64,000 nucleotides of DNA from Nitratireductor sp. GISD-1A_MAKvit (GCF_040819555.1 NZ_CP161919.1:1-64000); one strand, 5' to 3'. Positions 1 to 8,315 are shown, counted from the stretch's first letter. The notes: generated by a model from the sequence alone, not told the origin. Translations and numbers: made by a program.

Positions 1-1312
1 ATGGATATCGCCAGCGACCATGAAGGAGAGCGGGAGTTGGACAAGGCGGAGGTGGCAGCGATGGGCGGCACGGAAGGGCACGACGCGCTCGCGGCCGATG
101 AGGCCATCGCGGCAGATGCCGCCCGGCTCTCCGAGCAGTTGCGCGTCATGCGCGACAGGCTCTTTCCGCCGGCAGCGCAAAAGACGCTTCGCACCTTTTC
201 CAGTGGCGAGGCGGCAAAGCTGATCGGCGTTTCAGACGGGTATCTGCGTCAGCTCTCCATTGCCGGCGAGGGGCCGCAGCCCGAGACAGGCGCGGGCGGC
301 AGGCGCTATTATTCGCTGGCCGATATCAATGCGCTGCGCCATCATCTGGCGGCACAGGCCCGCGCCAAGGGCAATCTTGCCAAGGCGCGCTCCTATGTGA
401 AGTGGCGCGATCCCGAGCGCGAGCATTTGCAGGTCATTTCCGTGACCAATTTCAAGGGCGGTTCGGGCAAGACCACAACCAGCGCCCACATGGCGCAGCA
501 TCTGGCACTTTCGGGCTATCGCGTGCTTGCTGTCGATCTCGACCCGCAGGCGTCACTCTCCGCCCTCTTCGGTTATCAGCCCGAGATCGATCTGTCCGGC
601 AACGACACGCTCTATGGCGCGATCCGCTATGACGAAGAGCGCCGTCCGCTTTCACAGATCATTCGCAAGACCTATTTCGACGGGCTCGATCTGGTGCCCG
701 GCAATCTCGAGCTTCATGAGTTCGAGCACACCACCCCACGCATGCTGGCAGAGCGCCAGGGCCGGCGGTGGCGCGGATGATTTCTTCTTTGCGCGTATCC
801 AGTCCGCCCTCGCCTCGGTTGCCGATGACTATGACGTGGTGGTCATCGACTGTCCGCCGCAGCTCGGCTTTCTCACATTGTCGGCACTCTGCGCCTCCAC
901 ATCGGTGATCGTCACCGTGCATCCGCAGATGCTCGACGTGGCTTCTATGAGCCAGTTCCTCTACATGACGGCGGATCTGCTCTCGGTGGTGCGTGAGGCC
1001 GGTGGATCGCTCAATTTCGATTTCCTGCGCTACCTCGTCACCCGTTACGAGCCCAATGACGGGCCGCAGACGCAAATCGTGGGTTTCCTGCGTTCGCAGT
1101 TCGGCGAGCGCGTGTTGACCGCACCCATGGTGAAATCGACAGCGATTTCCGATGCCGGTCTCACCAAGCAGACGCTCTACGAGGTCGGCAGGGACAATTT
1201 CACTCGCTCCACCTATGACCGTGCGATGGAGGCGTTGACATCTGTCAACTCCGAGGTCGAGGCGCTGGTGGAAGCGGCCTGGGGCCGCAATGTGGCGGGA
1301 GATGCCACATGA
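1..1312 (+). pseudogene. repA: RepA, ParA-type partition ATPase of repABC replicon (frameshifted as sequenced)
   Basis: RepA is the Walker-type ATPase that segregates repABC replicons together with RepB and also autorepresses the operon. The N-terminal part carries a MerR-like helix-turn-helix (about residues 64-115, FSSGEAAKLIGVSDGYLRQ) and a deviant Walker A box KGGSGKTT at about residues 152-159, followed by DLDPQAS. The C-terminal part, with DYDVVVIDCPPQLG, is in the next frame. Reading passes from frame 1 to frame 2 near 757-761: removing one G from the GGG of the GGGCCGG stretch restores about 436 aa, the usual length for the family. The end overlaps repB by ATGA (1309-1312). The start at base 1 fits the family, but ATG 61 is an alternative, and no upstream sequence is available to judge the ribosome binding site. 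Confidence 0.93.
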
Positions 1313-2386
1313 GCAAGCGCAAGGATCATCTGAAGGCACTGTTCGGCGGCACGGGCGAGGGCGAAGCAGCCAGTCCGGCGCCCGAACCGAAGCCTGCGCC
1401 GCGTGCGCCAGAAACCAAACCGGCACCCTCCCCGGCCAAGGCCGACGCACCGCCGCGCAGCTCTTCAGGCGCCGTCAAGGCGATGGGGCTCACTCTCTCT
1501 TCCATGACCCGCGAGGTGGAAGACGCGCGTGCCATCCGCGAAAGCCTTGCCAAGGGCGAGCGCATCGTCGAGGTCGACCCCGAGCTGATCGACCCTTCTC
1601 TGGTGCGCGATCGCCTGAGCCGAGAGGACGATGGCGACGAGGATTTCAACGCTCTGGTGGAAAGCGTGCGCGAGAACGGCCAGCAGGTGCCGGTCCTGTT
1701 GCGCCCTCACCCGACCGAAACCGGACGCTTCCAGGTGGCCTATGGCCATCGCCGCGTTCGGGCAGCCGCACGGCTCAAACGTCCGGTTCAGGCTATCGTG
1801 CGCACGCTCAACGACGATGAGCTGGTGTTGGCGCAGGGCAAGGAAAACACCGAGCGGCGCAATCTCTCCTTCATCGAGCGGGCTTTCTTCGCCGATGCCT
1901 TGATGCGTCATGGCTTCGACCGTGGCGTCGTGCAGCGCGCGCTGTCATTGCACAAGGCGGAGATGACGCGGCTGCTTCAGGTGGCCGAAGCGGTGCCCGC
2001 ACACATTGCCGGTGCGATCGGCCCCGGCTCCAAAGGCTGGCAGGCCCCGCTGGATGGCCCTCGCGGAATTTTTGAAACGCGAGGCCGCTGTCGTCATCGC
2101 GCAGGATGAAATCACGTCCGTGGCGTTTCGGGCTGCTGATTCCGACGAGCGTTTTCGCAGGCTCTATGAGCGGTTGGCCAAGCGCGCATCAGCGCGGGGC
2201 AAGAAGGCGGAGAAGGCTCGCGCCATCGAGGACGGGAAGGGGCGCACACTGGCCCGCGTCACGCTCGGCGCCAAACCCCGTTTCGACTTCGATGAAAAGG
2301 CCCTTCCGGGCTTTGCGGACTATCTGGCCGAGCACCTGCCGGAGCTGGCCGAGCGCTTCGACAAGGAGCGGGCCAAAGAGACATAG
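1309..2386 (+). pseudogene. repB: RepB, ParB-type partition protein of repABC replicon (frameshifted as sequenced)
   Basis: RepB binds the centromere-like parS sites and stimulates RepA. The N-terminal two thirds show a low-complexity Pro/Ala tail and then the ParB nuclease-like fold, with GQQVPVLLRPHP and the arginine-rich box AYGHRRVRAA at about residues 145-155, followed by ENTERRNLSFIERA. The C-terminal part (APKAGRPRWMALAEFL onward) lies in another frame. Dropping one C from the CCCC at about 2022-2025 (context GGCCCCGG) restores a continuous protein of about 358 aa, normal for RepB. The start ATG overlaps the repA stop, so the two are translationally coupled. It is followed by the antisense-RNA leader of repC. 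Confidence 0.92.
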
Positions 2387-2476
2387 CAATCAGCCGCCCC
2401 AGGGCGGCGAGACCATCCCGGCCAAAAGCCGGATCATGTGAAGCAAAGAGGACTGAGCGAGAGGAAAAACCGCAAG

Positions 2477-2517
2477 AAAAAAGGCCCCCAGAACGTTGCC
2501 ATTCCGGAAGCCCCTTT
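2477..2517 (-). terminator. Rho-independent terminator of the repC antisense RNA
   Basis: On the minus strand the stem AAAGG-(GG bulge)-CUUCCGGAA pairs with UUCUGGGGGCCUUU around the loop UGGCAACG and is followed by a run of six U. In repABC plasmids the same element in the repC mRNA leader is the target of the antisense RNA. Confidence 0.8.
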
Positions 2518-2526
2518 CGATGTAGC
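2477..2526 (-). ncRNA. Counter-transcribed RNA (incA/ctRNA) controlling repC
   Basis: The repB-repC spacer encodes a predicted antisense RNA of about 50 nt on the minus strand, as known for repABC replicons, where the ctRNA represses repC and is an incompatibility determinant. It ends in a strong hairpin: arms at 2480-2493 and 2502-2517 pair almost perfectly (a two-base GG bulge and some G-U pairs), with an 8-nt loop, followed on the minus strand by six U (2477-2482). A promoter lies just upstream on the minus strand. The 5' end near 2526 is inferred from promoter spacing, not observed. Confidence 0.82.
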
Positions 2527-2532
2527 AATCTG

Positions 2533-2561
2533 AAAGAATCACTTCCGTCGTGCAAAGTCAA
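2533..2561 (-). promoter_or_regulatory. Promoter of the repC antisense RNA
   Basis: Read on the minus strand, a -35 box TTGACT (2561-2556) is separated by 17 nt from a -10-like TTCTTT (2538-2533). This places the transcription start near 2526, directly ahead of the antisense RNA hairpin. The -35 box is near consensus; the -10 box is weak, which is a mild caveat. Confidence 0.6.
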
Positions 2562-2614
2562 GCATCGGAGCGTTCCGGTGAGCGTCTTTTTCTTGCCTGA
2601 AGCAAGGTGAGACA

Positions 2615-3976
2615 ATGACAGACAGATTTGCAATCTCGCCATTCGGCGGGAAAGGGTTGGCGCGTGCCCAATTCCTGGTCAACGAGCAGGTGCGGCGTGC
2701 GCGAAAAGCGCTGAATGGACATTCCGCAGAGGCGCAATCTCCGTCGGAACACGCGGTAGACAAGTGGCAATTGCTGCGCGCCGTGACCGAAGCGCGGCTG
2801 GTGCTTGGGCTTTCGGACAGGACGATTGTGGTCCTGGAGGCGCTGGCGAGCTTCAGCACCGAGCGCCAGCTCGATCCGGGCGGCGATCTGGTGGTGTTTC
2901 CCTCGAATGCCGAGCTTTCCCTCCGGGCCCGCGGCATGGCGCCTGCGACGCTGCGGCGGCATCTGGCCGCCCTCGTGAAGGCCGGGCTCATCCTGCGGCG
3001 CGACAGTGCCAATGGAAAGCGCTATGCGCGGCGCAGCGAGGAGGGCCAGATCGAGGAGGCTTTCGGGTTCGATCTTGCGCCACTCGTCATGCGCGCTTGC
3101 GAGATCGAGACCCATGCGGCCGAGGCACGCCGTCTGGCGCGCGCCATCAGGGCCTTGAGAAGCGAGGTCACCATCCATCTGCGCGACATCGCCGCGATCG
3201 TCGAGGCCGCCGCCGAAGAGGGCAGGGGACGTTCCTTCGCGCCTTTTGCCGAGCGCCTGGCCGCACTCTCCGGCCGGCTTGGCAGAAACACTGACTGGGA
3301 AACGCTGAAGGCCCGCCGCGATGCCCTTCTGGCTTTGCGCAATGAGGTGGAGAAAGCCTATCTGGAAGGCCTGAGCGAGGCAGATCTGGAGGCCCGTGAT
3401 GCTGAGCTCATGGTATATGAAAACATAAATATGAGCGCCAATGCCAATCAAAATGAGCGCCATATTCATAATTCAAACACAGACTCCCAATTTGAAACCT
3501 ACCGGGAAAAAGTTGAAGCGGGGGCGATACCGCCCAACCTTGAAACCAAATCGGCGGTTGGAAGCGATCACGACACCGTATCCGACCGAAAGACAGGGCG
3601 CCGACAGCCGGAAGCGGAGGGAGGCGGCCAAAAACCATCCGTCGGGTTTGAAACGGTGGCTTCTGCCTGCCCGCAAATGCGTGATTATGCGCCGGACGGG
3701 CTGTCAGACTGGCGCGACCTGATGAAGGCGGCCGAAACCGTTCGCTCCATGCTCGGTGTTTCACCGGATGCCTGGGCTGAGGCCCGTGCCGAGATGGGCG
3801 ACATCAACGCGGCAATCACCATTGCGGCCATGCTGGAGCGCGCGGAGGTCATTCGCTCGCCCGGCGGCTATCTCCGACGGCTGACAGAGCGGGCGAATTC
3901 CGGTGCGTTTTCGGTGAAACCGATGCTGAATGCGCTTATTTCAGCTCGCCAGAAGGCGGTTTTGGGCCAAAATTAG
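2615..3976 (+). CDS. repC: RepC replication initiator
   Basis: RepC is the replication initiator of repABC replicons; it acts at an origin usually located inside its own gene. The 453-aa product has the family's N-terminal winged-helix region (RAVTEARLVLGLSDRTIVVLE, then LSLRARGMAPATLRRHLAALVKAGLI, about residues 50-125) and the C-terminal RepC domain (about residues 350-453) containing AAITIAAMLERAEVI. An AAGGTGAG ribosome binding site precedes ATG 2615. The A+T-richer stretch at about 3410-3600 is where origins of this family normally lie. Unlike repA and repB, the frame is intact. Synthesis is expected to be limited by the upstream antisense RNA. Confidence 0.96.
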   Translation: MTDRFAISPFGGKGLARAQFLVNEQVRRARKALNGHSAEAQSPSEHAVDKWQLLRAVTEARLVLGLSDRTIVVLEALASFSTERQLDPGGDLVVFPSNAELSLRARGMAPATLRRHLAALVKAGLILRRDSANGKRYARRSEEGQIEEAFGFDLAPLVMRACEIETHAAEARRLARAIRALRSEVTIHLRDIAAIVEAAAEEGRGRSFAPFAERLAALSGRLGRNTDWETLKARRDALLALRNEVEKAYLEGLSEADLEARDAELMVYENINMSANANQNERHIHNSNTDSQFETYREKVEAGAIPPNLETKSAVGSDHDTVSDRKTGRRQPEAEGGGQKPSVGFETVASACPQMRDYAPDGLSDWRDLMKAAETVRSMLGVSPDAWAEARAEMGDINAAITIAAMLERAEVIRSPGGYLRRLTERANSGAFSVKPMLNALISARQKAVLGQN

Positions 3977-4009
3977 CGTTTTGCAGGATTTCTTGAATCC
4001 ACATTTTGC

Positions 4010-4031
4010 GCACATATCTCTTGTAATGTGC
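4010..4031. promoter_or_regulatory. Candidate operator of the Xre/RES toxin-antitoxin operon
   Basis: An inverted repeat GCACAT (4010-4015) / ATGTGC (4026-4031) with a 10-nt spacer lies 45 bases before the antitoxin start, in the short A+T-rich repC-antitoxin spacer. Toxin-antitoxin operons of this type are usually autoregulated through such palindromes. Binding is inferred from position and symmetry only. Confidence 0.4.
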
Positions 4032-4075
4032 TCAATCTGTGATCAAGATGAGATAGAAACAAGGAGGCACCGGTG

Positions 4076-4447
4076 ATGACAGCGACGGATTTTGATTTCG
4101 CGGCGGAGCATTTTGCCGACGAAAGAGCTCCCTTTCTTTCCGCCCGCCGGGTGTCTGACCTGCTCGGTGTGACGATGGTTGAGCTCTCGCGCCTGATTGG
4201 TGTTGCACGCAACACGCTTACGGCCAAATCCGGCCAACGCAAGGTGGATCAGGCCTTGAGCCCGGTCGTGCGCATTCTCGCCATGGCAACCGCAATGGCC
4301 GGCAATGAACACCGGGCGGTGATCTGGTTCAAGCACCAGCCAATCCCCGGCTGGGCGGGCAAAACCGCCTATGATCTCGTCGGCGAAGGCAAGGCCGACA
4401 AGGTTCTCGCCTATCTCGAAGCGGTGCGCGCCGGCGTTTATGCCTGA
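4076..4447 (+). CDS. Xre/MbcA/ParS-type antitoxin (DUF2384)
   Basis: This 123-aa protein is the antitoxin partner of the RES-domain toxin encoded immediately downstream. The N-terminal half has a helix-turn-helix (SARRVSDLLGVTMVELSRLIGVA, about residues 22-45). The C-terminal half carries the DUF2384 toxin-binding region ending in KTAYDLVGEGKADKVLAYLE, where the WF.HQPIPGW.G motif is typical. ATG 4076 has an AAGGAGG ribosome binding site 8 nt upstream; GTG 4073 is the alternative. Its stop overlaps the toxin start by a few bases, so the pair is coupled. Located beside repC, it probably stabilises the replicon by post-segregational killing. Confidence 0.9.
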   Translation: MTATDFDFAAEHFADERAPFLSARRVSDLLGVTMVELSRLIGVARNTLTAKSGQRKVDQALSPVVRILAMATAMAGNEHRAVIWFKHQPIPGWAGKTAYDLVGEGKADKVLAYLEAVRAGVYA

Positions 4448-4952
4448 GGGTCTGCGGACCGAAACGCTCTGGCGGGCCTATGTTCCGCGCTGGGCTCACG
4501 AACCGCTTTCAGGCGATGGGGCGGCGCGTTTCGGCGGGCGCTGGAACCCGGTGGGCGCGCCCGCGCTCTATGTCGCATGTGAGCTTTCAACGGCCTGGGC
4601 GGAGTATAATCAGGGCTTTGTGCAGCATCCCGCGCTCATTGCGCAGCTCACGCTCTCCAACGCACGGCTGGCGGATTTGACGAATGCGGCGGTCATGAAG
4701 GTTCATGGTGTTTCGCCGGATATCCATCAGTGCGAGTGGCGGTCCGAGATGGATGAGGGCCGTGTTCCCGAAACGCATCGGCTGCGCGAAACGCTTATGG
4801 AAAAAGGCTTTCACGGGGTGATTTATCCGTCCTTCATGTCGCCTGGCGGAAGCTGTGTTGCGCTCTGGCGTTGGAACGGGGAGGGGGCGCCGGTTCTCTC
4901 TGTTACGGATCCCGAGCACCGATTGCCCAAGGACGCCGCCTCCTGGCTCTAG
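4440..4952 (+). CDS. RES-domain toxin (NAD+-consuming family)
   Basis: Members of the RES family deplete cellular NAD+ when not bound by their Xre-type antitoxin. The 170-aa product shows the family hallmarks: LWRAY near residue 10 (Arg), GAARFGGRWNPVGAPALY at about residues 25-42, and ELSTAWAEYN with the conserved Glu; a C-terminal GGSCVALWRW follows. ATG 4440 overlaps the antitoxin stop (TGA 4445-4447), which favours this start over upstream in-frame codons that would lie inside the antitoxin gene. The enzymatic activity is known for the family, not shown here. Confidence 0.9.
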   Translation: MPEGLRTETLWRAYVPRWAHEPLSGDGAARFGGRWNPVGAPALYVACELSTAWAEYNQGFVQHPALIAQLTLSNARLADLTNAAVMKVHGVSPDIHQCEWRSEMDEGRVPETHRLRETLMEKGFHGVIYPSFMSPGGSCVALWRWNGEGAPVLSVTDPEHRLPKDAASWL

Positions 4953-5189
4953 TCATCGATAGCCGCGCCGTTCCTTGATTTTCCTGAGCCGCAAAAGTGC
5001 GGCTTCCGCGGACTGCGTGTTGTCGAACAGGTTGATCTTGAACTGTCCGCGCGTGCCGATCCGCCCCCATTGCCGCACAAGTGCTGCATCGCCGAAAAGG
5101 GTCGGCTCAACGGAAAGCGTGTAGTAGCGCGCCATGTTGCGCGCGGGATCGACGCGTCTCAGGGAACATTGATGCGGGTTGATAGACAT
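4953..5189 (-). CDS. WGR-domain protein
   Basis: This is a 78-aa protein consisting almost entirely of a WGR domain: ARYYTLSVEPTLFG, then VRQWGRIGTRGQ with the signature Trp-Gly-Arg, then a C-terminal EAALLRLRKIKERRGY helix. Stand-alone WGR proteins are common on rhizobial plasmids and their role is unknown; in larger proteins the domain is linked to nucleic-acid-associated functions (PARPs, some MolR-type regulators). The start was set at ATG 5189 because family members begin close to the NPHQCSLRRVDP segment. It lies tail-to-tail with the RES toxin gene, with adjacent stop codons. Confidence 0.8.
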   Translation of the reverse strand: MSINPHQCSLRRVDPARNMARYYTLSVEPTLFGDAALVRQWGRIGTRGQFKINLFDNTQSAEAALLRLRKIKERRGYR

Positions 5190-5235
5190 GCCGTGACGGT
5201 GGCCCGGAACGCATGAGCAGGTCCAACGCATTTCA

Positions 5236-5261
5236 TGAATCGATTGCCGGCGACCGATTCA
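5236..5261. repeat. 26-bp imperfect palindrome next to the recombinase gene
   Basis: Arms TGAATCG (5236-5242) and CGATTCA (5255-5261) are perfect inverted copies. The 12-bp centre contains GCCGGC and is also nearly symmetric. It lies 14 bases past the stop of the tyrosine recombinase gene and upstream of the WGR gene. It could be a core-type recombination site, an operator for the WGR gene, or part of a terminator; there is no T-run to support the last. Confidence 0.45.
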
Positions 5262-5274
5262 CGAGACTGATTGA

Positions 5275-6447
5275 TCAGAGCCCGCTGGCTTTGGTCAGAT
5301 TGACACGAAACCGGTCGCGCCGTCGCTGATAGCGGCGGGTCATTTCCGCACTTGTGTGGCCGAGCTGCTTCTGGACAAAACGCTCGTCCACTTCTGCGGA
5401 AGAAGCGAGACCGGCCCGCAGGGAATGGCCCGAAAACAGCCTTTCGCGCTCCTTCTCGGAAAGCTCGGGGCGCAGGCCCGCATCGAATGCCGCACGTTTT
5501 ACCAGGCGGGCAATGTGCCTGTCATTGAGCCGGCTTTCTTCAACCCTGCTCTGGCCGCGAATCCTGCGAAAGAGCGGGCCGTGGGCAATGCGTCCGAACC
5601 GCATCCACGTTTTCAGCGCTTCCACGGGGCAGGAGCGGTCGGCCGAACCGCGCCCGATTTCCACCTCGCGCCAGCCCGTCTTGCCGCGCAGGGTGATCAG
5701 GGCGCCCTTGTCGAAGATTTCCACCCATCCGCTGCCATCCTCGGTCTGCTCGGCGCCGGCATCGAGCCCGACGATCTCCGAACGACGCAGACCGCTGGCA
5801 AAACCGACAAGCAGGATCGCCCGGTCCCTGAGGCCGCGCAGATCGTTGGGGAGGGTCTCGATCATGGCCAGAATGTCTTCTGCGAGAAGCGCTTCTTTCT
5901 GGATGGGCGGGCGTCCATGCCTGCGGCGGATGCCGGCAAAAACCTCGGTGATGTGCGGATCCTTGCGATCGAGCCTTTCGCCGCGCTGCGAATAGCTCTG
6001 GGTCAGGCCGGAAAGCCGGCGTTCCAGCGTTGAAACGGTGGGGCGCGGGGTGGAGGACGCACAGGCGGAGAGATAAAGACCCACCACGCGCGGATCGGCG
6101 GGAAGCGCGGAATAGCCCGACCGGCGACACCAGGAGGAAAAGTGACGCCAGTCGGCTGCAAAGGCGCGCTGCGTGGCTTCAGACCGGGCCGCCCGCGCAT
6201 AATTGCGGGCAGTCTCAACGAGAGGATCGGCAGCAGCAGGCGGGGGAGGGGAGGCGACCTCCTCACCCATCGCAAGCACCAGATCGACAATGTCGGGCAG
6301 GTCTGAATTATCCATGGCGGGTTTGGGGGATTTTAACGCAAGAGCGGCATCTTCTGATGGAAGAGCACCTGAGTTCAACGGTTCCTCTGGCGCTGTAGGT
6401 TGGTTCCTGTGCCGGCCTTGCGGATTTTGCTCGTTGTCAGAGGTCAT
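5275..6447 (-). CDS. Tyrosine recombinase / site-specific integrase
   Basis: This 390-aa enzyme of the XerC/D-like tyrosine recombinase superfamily cuts and rejoins DNA through a covalent 3'-phosphotyrosine. The N-terminal SAM-like core-binding domain spans about residues 75-175 (ATQRAFAADWRHFSSWC). The catalytic domain shows Arg I in FASGLRRSEIVGLD, the lysine-containing hairpin KGALITLRGKTGW, the HSLRAG box (His-x-x-Arg), QLGHTS and the C-terminal nucleophile in RRYQRRRDRF. The first 70 residues are low complexity. It is divergent from the DUF1403 gene. Such integrases recur on rhizobial repABC plasmids, where they may resolve multimers; a cargo-element integrase is the alternative. Confidence 0.9.
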   Translation of the reverse strand: MTSDNEQNPQGRHRNQPTAPEEPLNSGALPSEDAALALKSPKPAMDNSDLPDIVDLVLAMGEEVASPPPPAAADPLVETARNYARAARSEATQRAFAADWRHFSSWCRRSGYSALPADPRVVGLYLSACASSTPRPTVSTLERRLSGLTQSYSQRGERLDRKDPHITEVFAGIRRRHGRPPIQKEALLAEDILAMIETLPNDLRGLRDRAILLVGFASGLRRSEIVGLDAGAEQTEDGSGWVEIFDKGALITLRGKTGWREVEIGRGSADRSCPVEALKTWMRFGRIAHGPLFRRIRGQSRVEESRLNDRHIARLVKRAAFDAGLRPELSEKERERLFSGHSLRAGLASSAEVDERFVQKQLGHTSAEMTRRYQRRRDRFRVNLTKASGL

Positions 6448-6570
6448 TTCGGTCTGTTTTCTGCTATGTCTGATAATACAATCTTATCGGACATAGGTGG
6501 CCTAAGACAAGCTGTGCGCTTTTTTGCAAGAATACTGGCAGAAACCGCTCATCCGCTCTAATCTGTGAAC
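6448..6570. promoter_or_regulatory. Divergent spacer between recombinase and DUF1403 genes
   Basis: This 123-bp spacer must hold the promoters for both the minus-strand recombinase and the plus-strand DUF1403 gene. It is less G+C rich than its flanks (TCTGATAATACAATC at about 6469-6483). No clear dyad or consensus promoter could be assigned with confidence. Confidence 0.35.
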
Positions 6571-7513
6571 ATGGATTTGTCGTCGACTGGCTCACTTTCA
6601 AGCATGACCCTCCCCCGATGGACAATGCCACGCGGGGCCGTTTCAAGCTTGAGCGATGCCGGGTTTGCCGCCGGTATTGCGCTCAAGACGCTGGATGATC
6701 TTGTGCGCAGCGAACCGGCCCTGGTCGGGCTGCTGGCGCGGGCGCCAGGCCCTGAAATGCGCCGCAGCGGCATCGAGGCTCATGGGACGCGGTGAGGACG
6801 AGAGTGCGCTGCGCGATGCGGTGCTGCTGACCGGGGCGGGGGATGACCCGGGCCCCGCCGGCAAGATTTTCCTTGCCTACCGGCGCTTGGCTTCGCGTCG
6901 CTTTGCAATGTCATCTTCCACGATCGCGGAGCTTTCAAACCTGCTCGGCCTTGCGATGGGAGAGGAGGTCGAGGCTGTGGTGGACCACGCGGAAACAGTG
7001 GTTCAGTCGGGTGGTGCCGCGCCCTTTGCTGCTGCGGAATTCGTAAAGGCGACAATGACGGAACGCGCGGATGCCGAGGCGCTGGCATGGGCGCTCGCGG
7101 ATGGGCTGATTGCAACGATGCTTGGCTGGTCTCGTCCCGTTCCGCTGCTCATGGCGCAGCGCTATGGCTCCGCATTTCGGCTGAACGGAGAGAGGGGGCG
7201 CATCGATCCCGCAGATCCGGCCTTTGCCCGGGCGGTGTGCCTCGCGCTGGTTCAGGGGGTAGAGGCCGCGCTTCGCTCGGCAGGTGACATCTCGCGCCGT
7301 GCCGACACGCTTGTTTCCATTTTGCCGAAACTGCGGACCAGGGGAGCGGGTACGGTCGTGCAGAAGCTGCTCGATGAAGATGCCCTTCCGGCCTCGGCGC
7401 CCGGTTGCAACCTTTCCCGCTGGGCCTCGAAGCGTCTCTTCGAACGGCTTGAGCATTTCGGAGCCGTGCGCGAACTCTCCGGGCGTTCATCATTCCGGAT
7501 CTTCGGATTGTGA
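6571..7513 (+). pseudogene. DUF1403 family protein (frameshifted as sequenced)
   Basis: This belongs to DUF1403, a family of unknown function found mainly on rhizobial plasmids near recombinase and ScpB-like genes. The family start (TLPRWTMPRGAV, then AGFAAGIALKTLDDLVR) is in one frame. The rest (CWRGRQALKCAAAASRLMGR to the typical ending VRELSGRSSFRIFGL) is in the next. One extra C in the GGCCC at about 6718-6721 explains the break; without it the product is about 313 aa, the usual size. ATG 6571 or GTG 6565 could start it, and ATG 6604 is possible; no good ribosome binding site distinguishes them. Confidence 0.82.
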
Positions 7514-7604
7514 CGCCTGTGGATAGCTGGATAATTCGTCACTTCGGCATCGTTTCCTGAACAATCGGCTTGCTTTCCGACACGGGATTTGGTTCGTACC
7601 TCAC

Positions 7605-7700
7605 ATCCACAGGGGTGCCGCGTATGGCCGCGGCTGAGATGAAGGCGCAAGCCTTCGGGCCCTAGAAGCTGATCTGGGTAATGCCAGCGGAGCAAGGAGG
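7605..7700 (+). promoter_or_regulatory. TPP riboswitch (THI element)
   Basis: The leader of the ykoF-thiXZY operon contains the conserved thi-box blocks in order: GGGGTGCC (7612-7619), GGCTGAGAT (7632-7640), a variable hairpin of about 20 nt, GCTGATCTGGGTAATGCCAGC (about 7668-7688) and then the purine-rich AAGGAGG. The AAGGAGG ribosome binding site abuts the aptamer's 3' end, and no intrinsic terminator with a T-run is visible before the ATG. Control is therefore likely at translation initiation: TPP binding would hide the ribosome binding site. Function is by homology to the well-characterised element. Confidence 0.95.
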
Positions 7701-7706
7701 ACAATC

Positions 7707-8315
7707 ATGTTCGCAGGTGCGCAGCTTTCCCTTTATCCGATGACCGACGATTTCGTCGATGTCATCATGTCGTCGCTCTCTGCCTTCGACCCCTGGCGCG
7801 ATCGGCTGCGGATCGAAACCGACGATATCTCGACGCTGGTTGTCGGTCCGCCCGAAGTGCTCTTTCCGGCCCTGCGCGATTTCTATGTCGCTGCCGCATC
7901 CACGCGGCATCACGTCGTCATGCGCGCCACGCTCTCGCGCGGATGCCCCGGCGAGCCGGATGATCCGATCTGTGCGACCTCGGCGCTTGCCAACCCTTCC
8001 GAGCCTCTGGAGGATCGTCAGAAGGCGGCACTTGCGGCGGTGGCAGATGCCAGGGCGACCTCGGAAATCGCACGGGCGCAATTCTCGCTCTATGTGATGG
8101 GCGCCGGCGACCACATGGCCGAAATCATGGGCTGCATCGACTTCCTGAAGTCGAGCGGTGTCTTCGACCGCTCCAAGAATTTCTGTTCGCGCCTCACGGG
8201 AGATGCCGGTCCCGTGTTTGCGACGCTCGAACAGGCGTTCTGTCGCTTCGGCCCGCCGGAAGGCCATGTAACGATCGATCTGACCGTTTCCGCCAACAGC
8301 CCCTCCACGGCGTGA
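7707..8315 (+). CDS. ykoF: YkoF-like thiamine/HMP-binding protein
   Basis: This 202-aa protein is made of two related ferredoxin-like ACT-type halves. AQLSLYPMTDDFVDVIMSSL (about residues 5-25) is echoed by AQFSLYVMGAGDHMAEIMGCI (about residues 126-146). B. subtilis YkoF binds thiamine and is co-transcribed with an HMP/thiamine precursor ABC transporter, and the same pairing is seen here. The AAGGAGG ribosome binding site lies 6-7 nt before ATG 7707 and inside the riboswitch control zone. A cytosolic chaperone-like role in handling the imported pyrimidine is inferred. The thiX-type permease gene starts 5 nt after its stop. Confidence 0.85.
   Translation: MFAGAQLSLYPMTDDFVDVIMSSLSAFDPWRDRLRIETDDISTLVVGPPEVLFPALRDFYVAAASTRHHVVMRATLSRGCPGEPDDPICATSALANPSEPLEDRQKAALAAVADARATSEIARAQFSLYVMGAGDHMAEIMGCIDFLKSSGVFDRSKNFCSRLTGDAGPVFATLEQAFCRFGPPEGHVTIDLTVSANSPSTA

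Noticed and set aside
751..2030. Programmed ribosomal frameshifting in repA and repB
   Set aside because: No slippery heptamer with a downstream structure is evident, and six unrelated genes show the same one-base change at GGCC.
2387..2614. Small peptide-coding gene in the repB-repC spacer
   Set aside because: Short frames here lack a ribosome binding site, and the region is explained by the antisense RNA and the repC leader.
6640..6656. parS-like GTTTCAAGCTTGAGCG within the DUF1403 gene
   Set aside because: It matches only the left half and centre of the repABC parS pattern; the right arm is not AAC and it lies in coding sequence.
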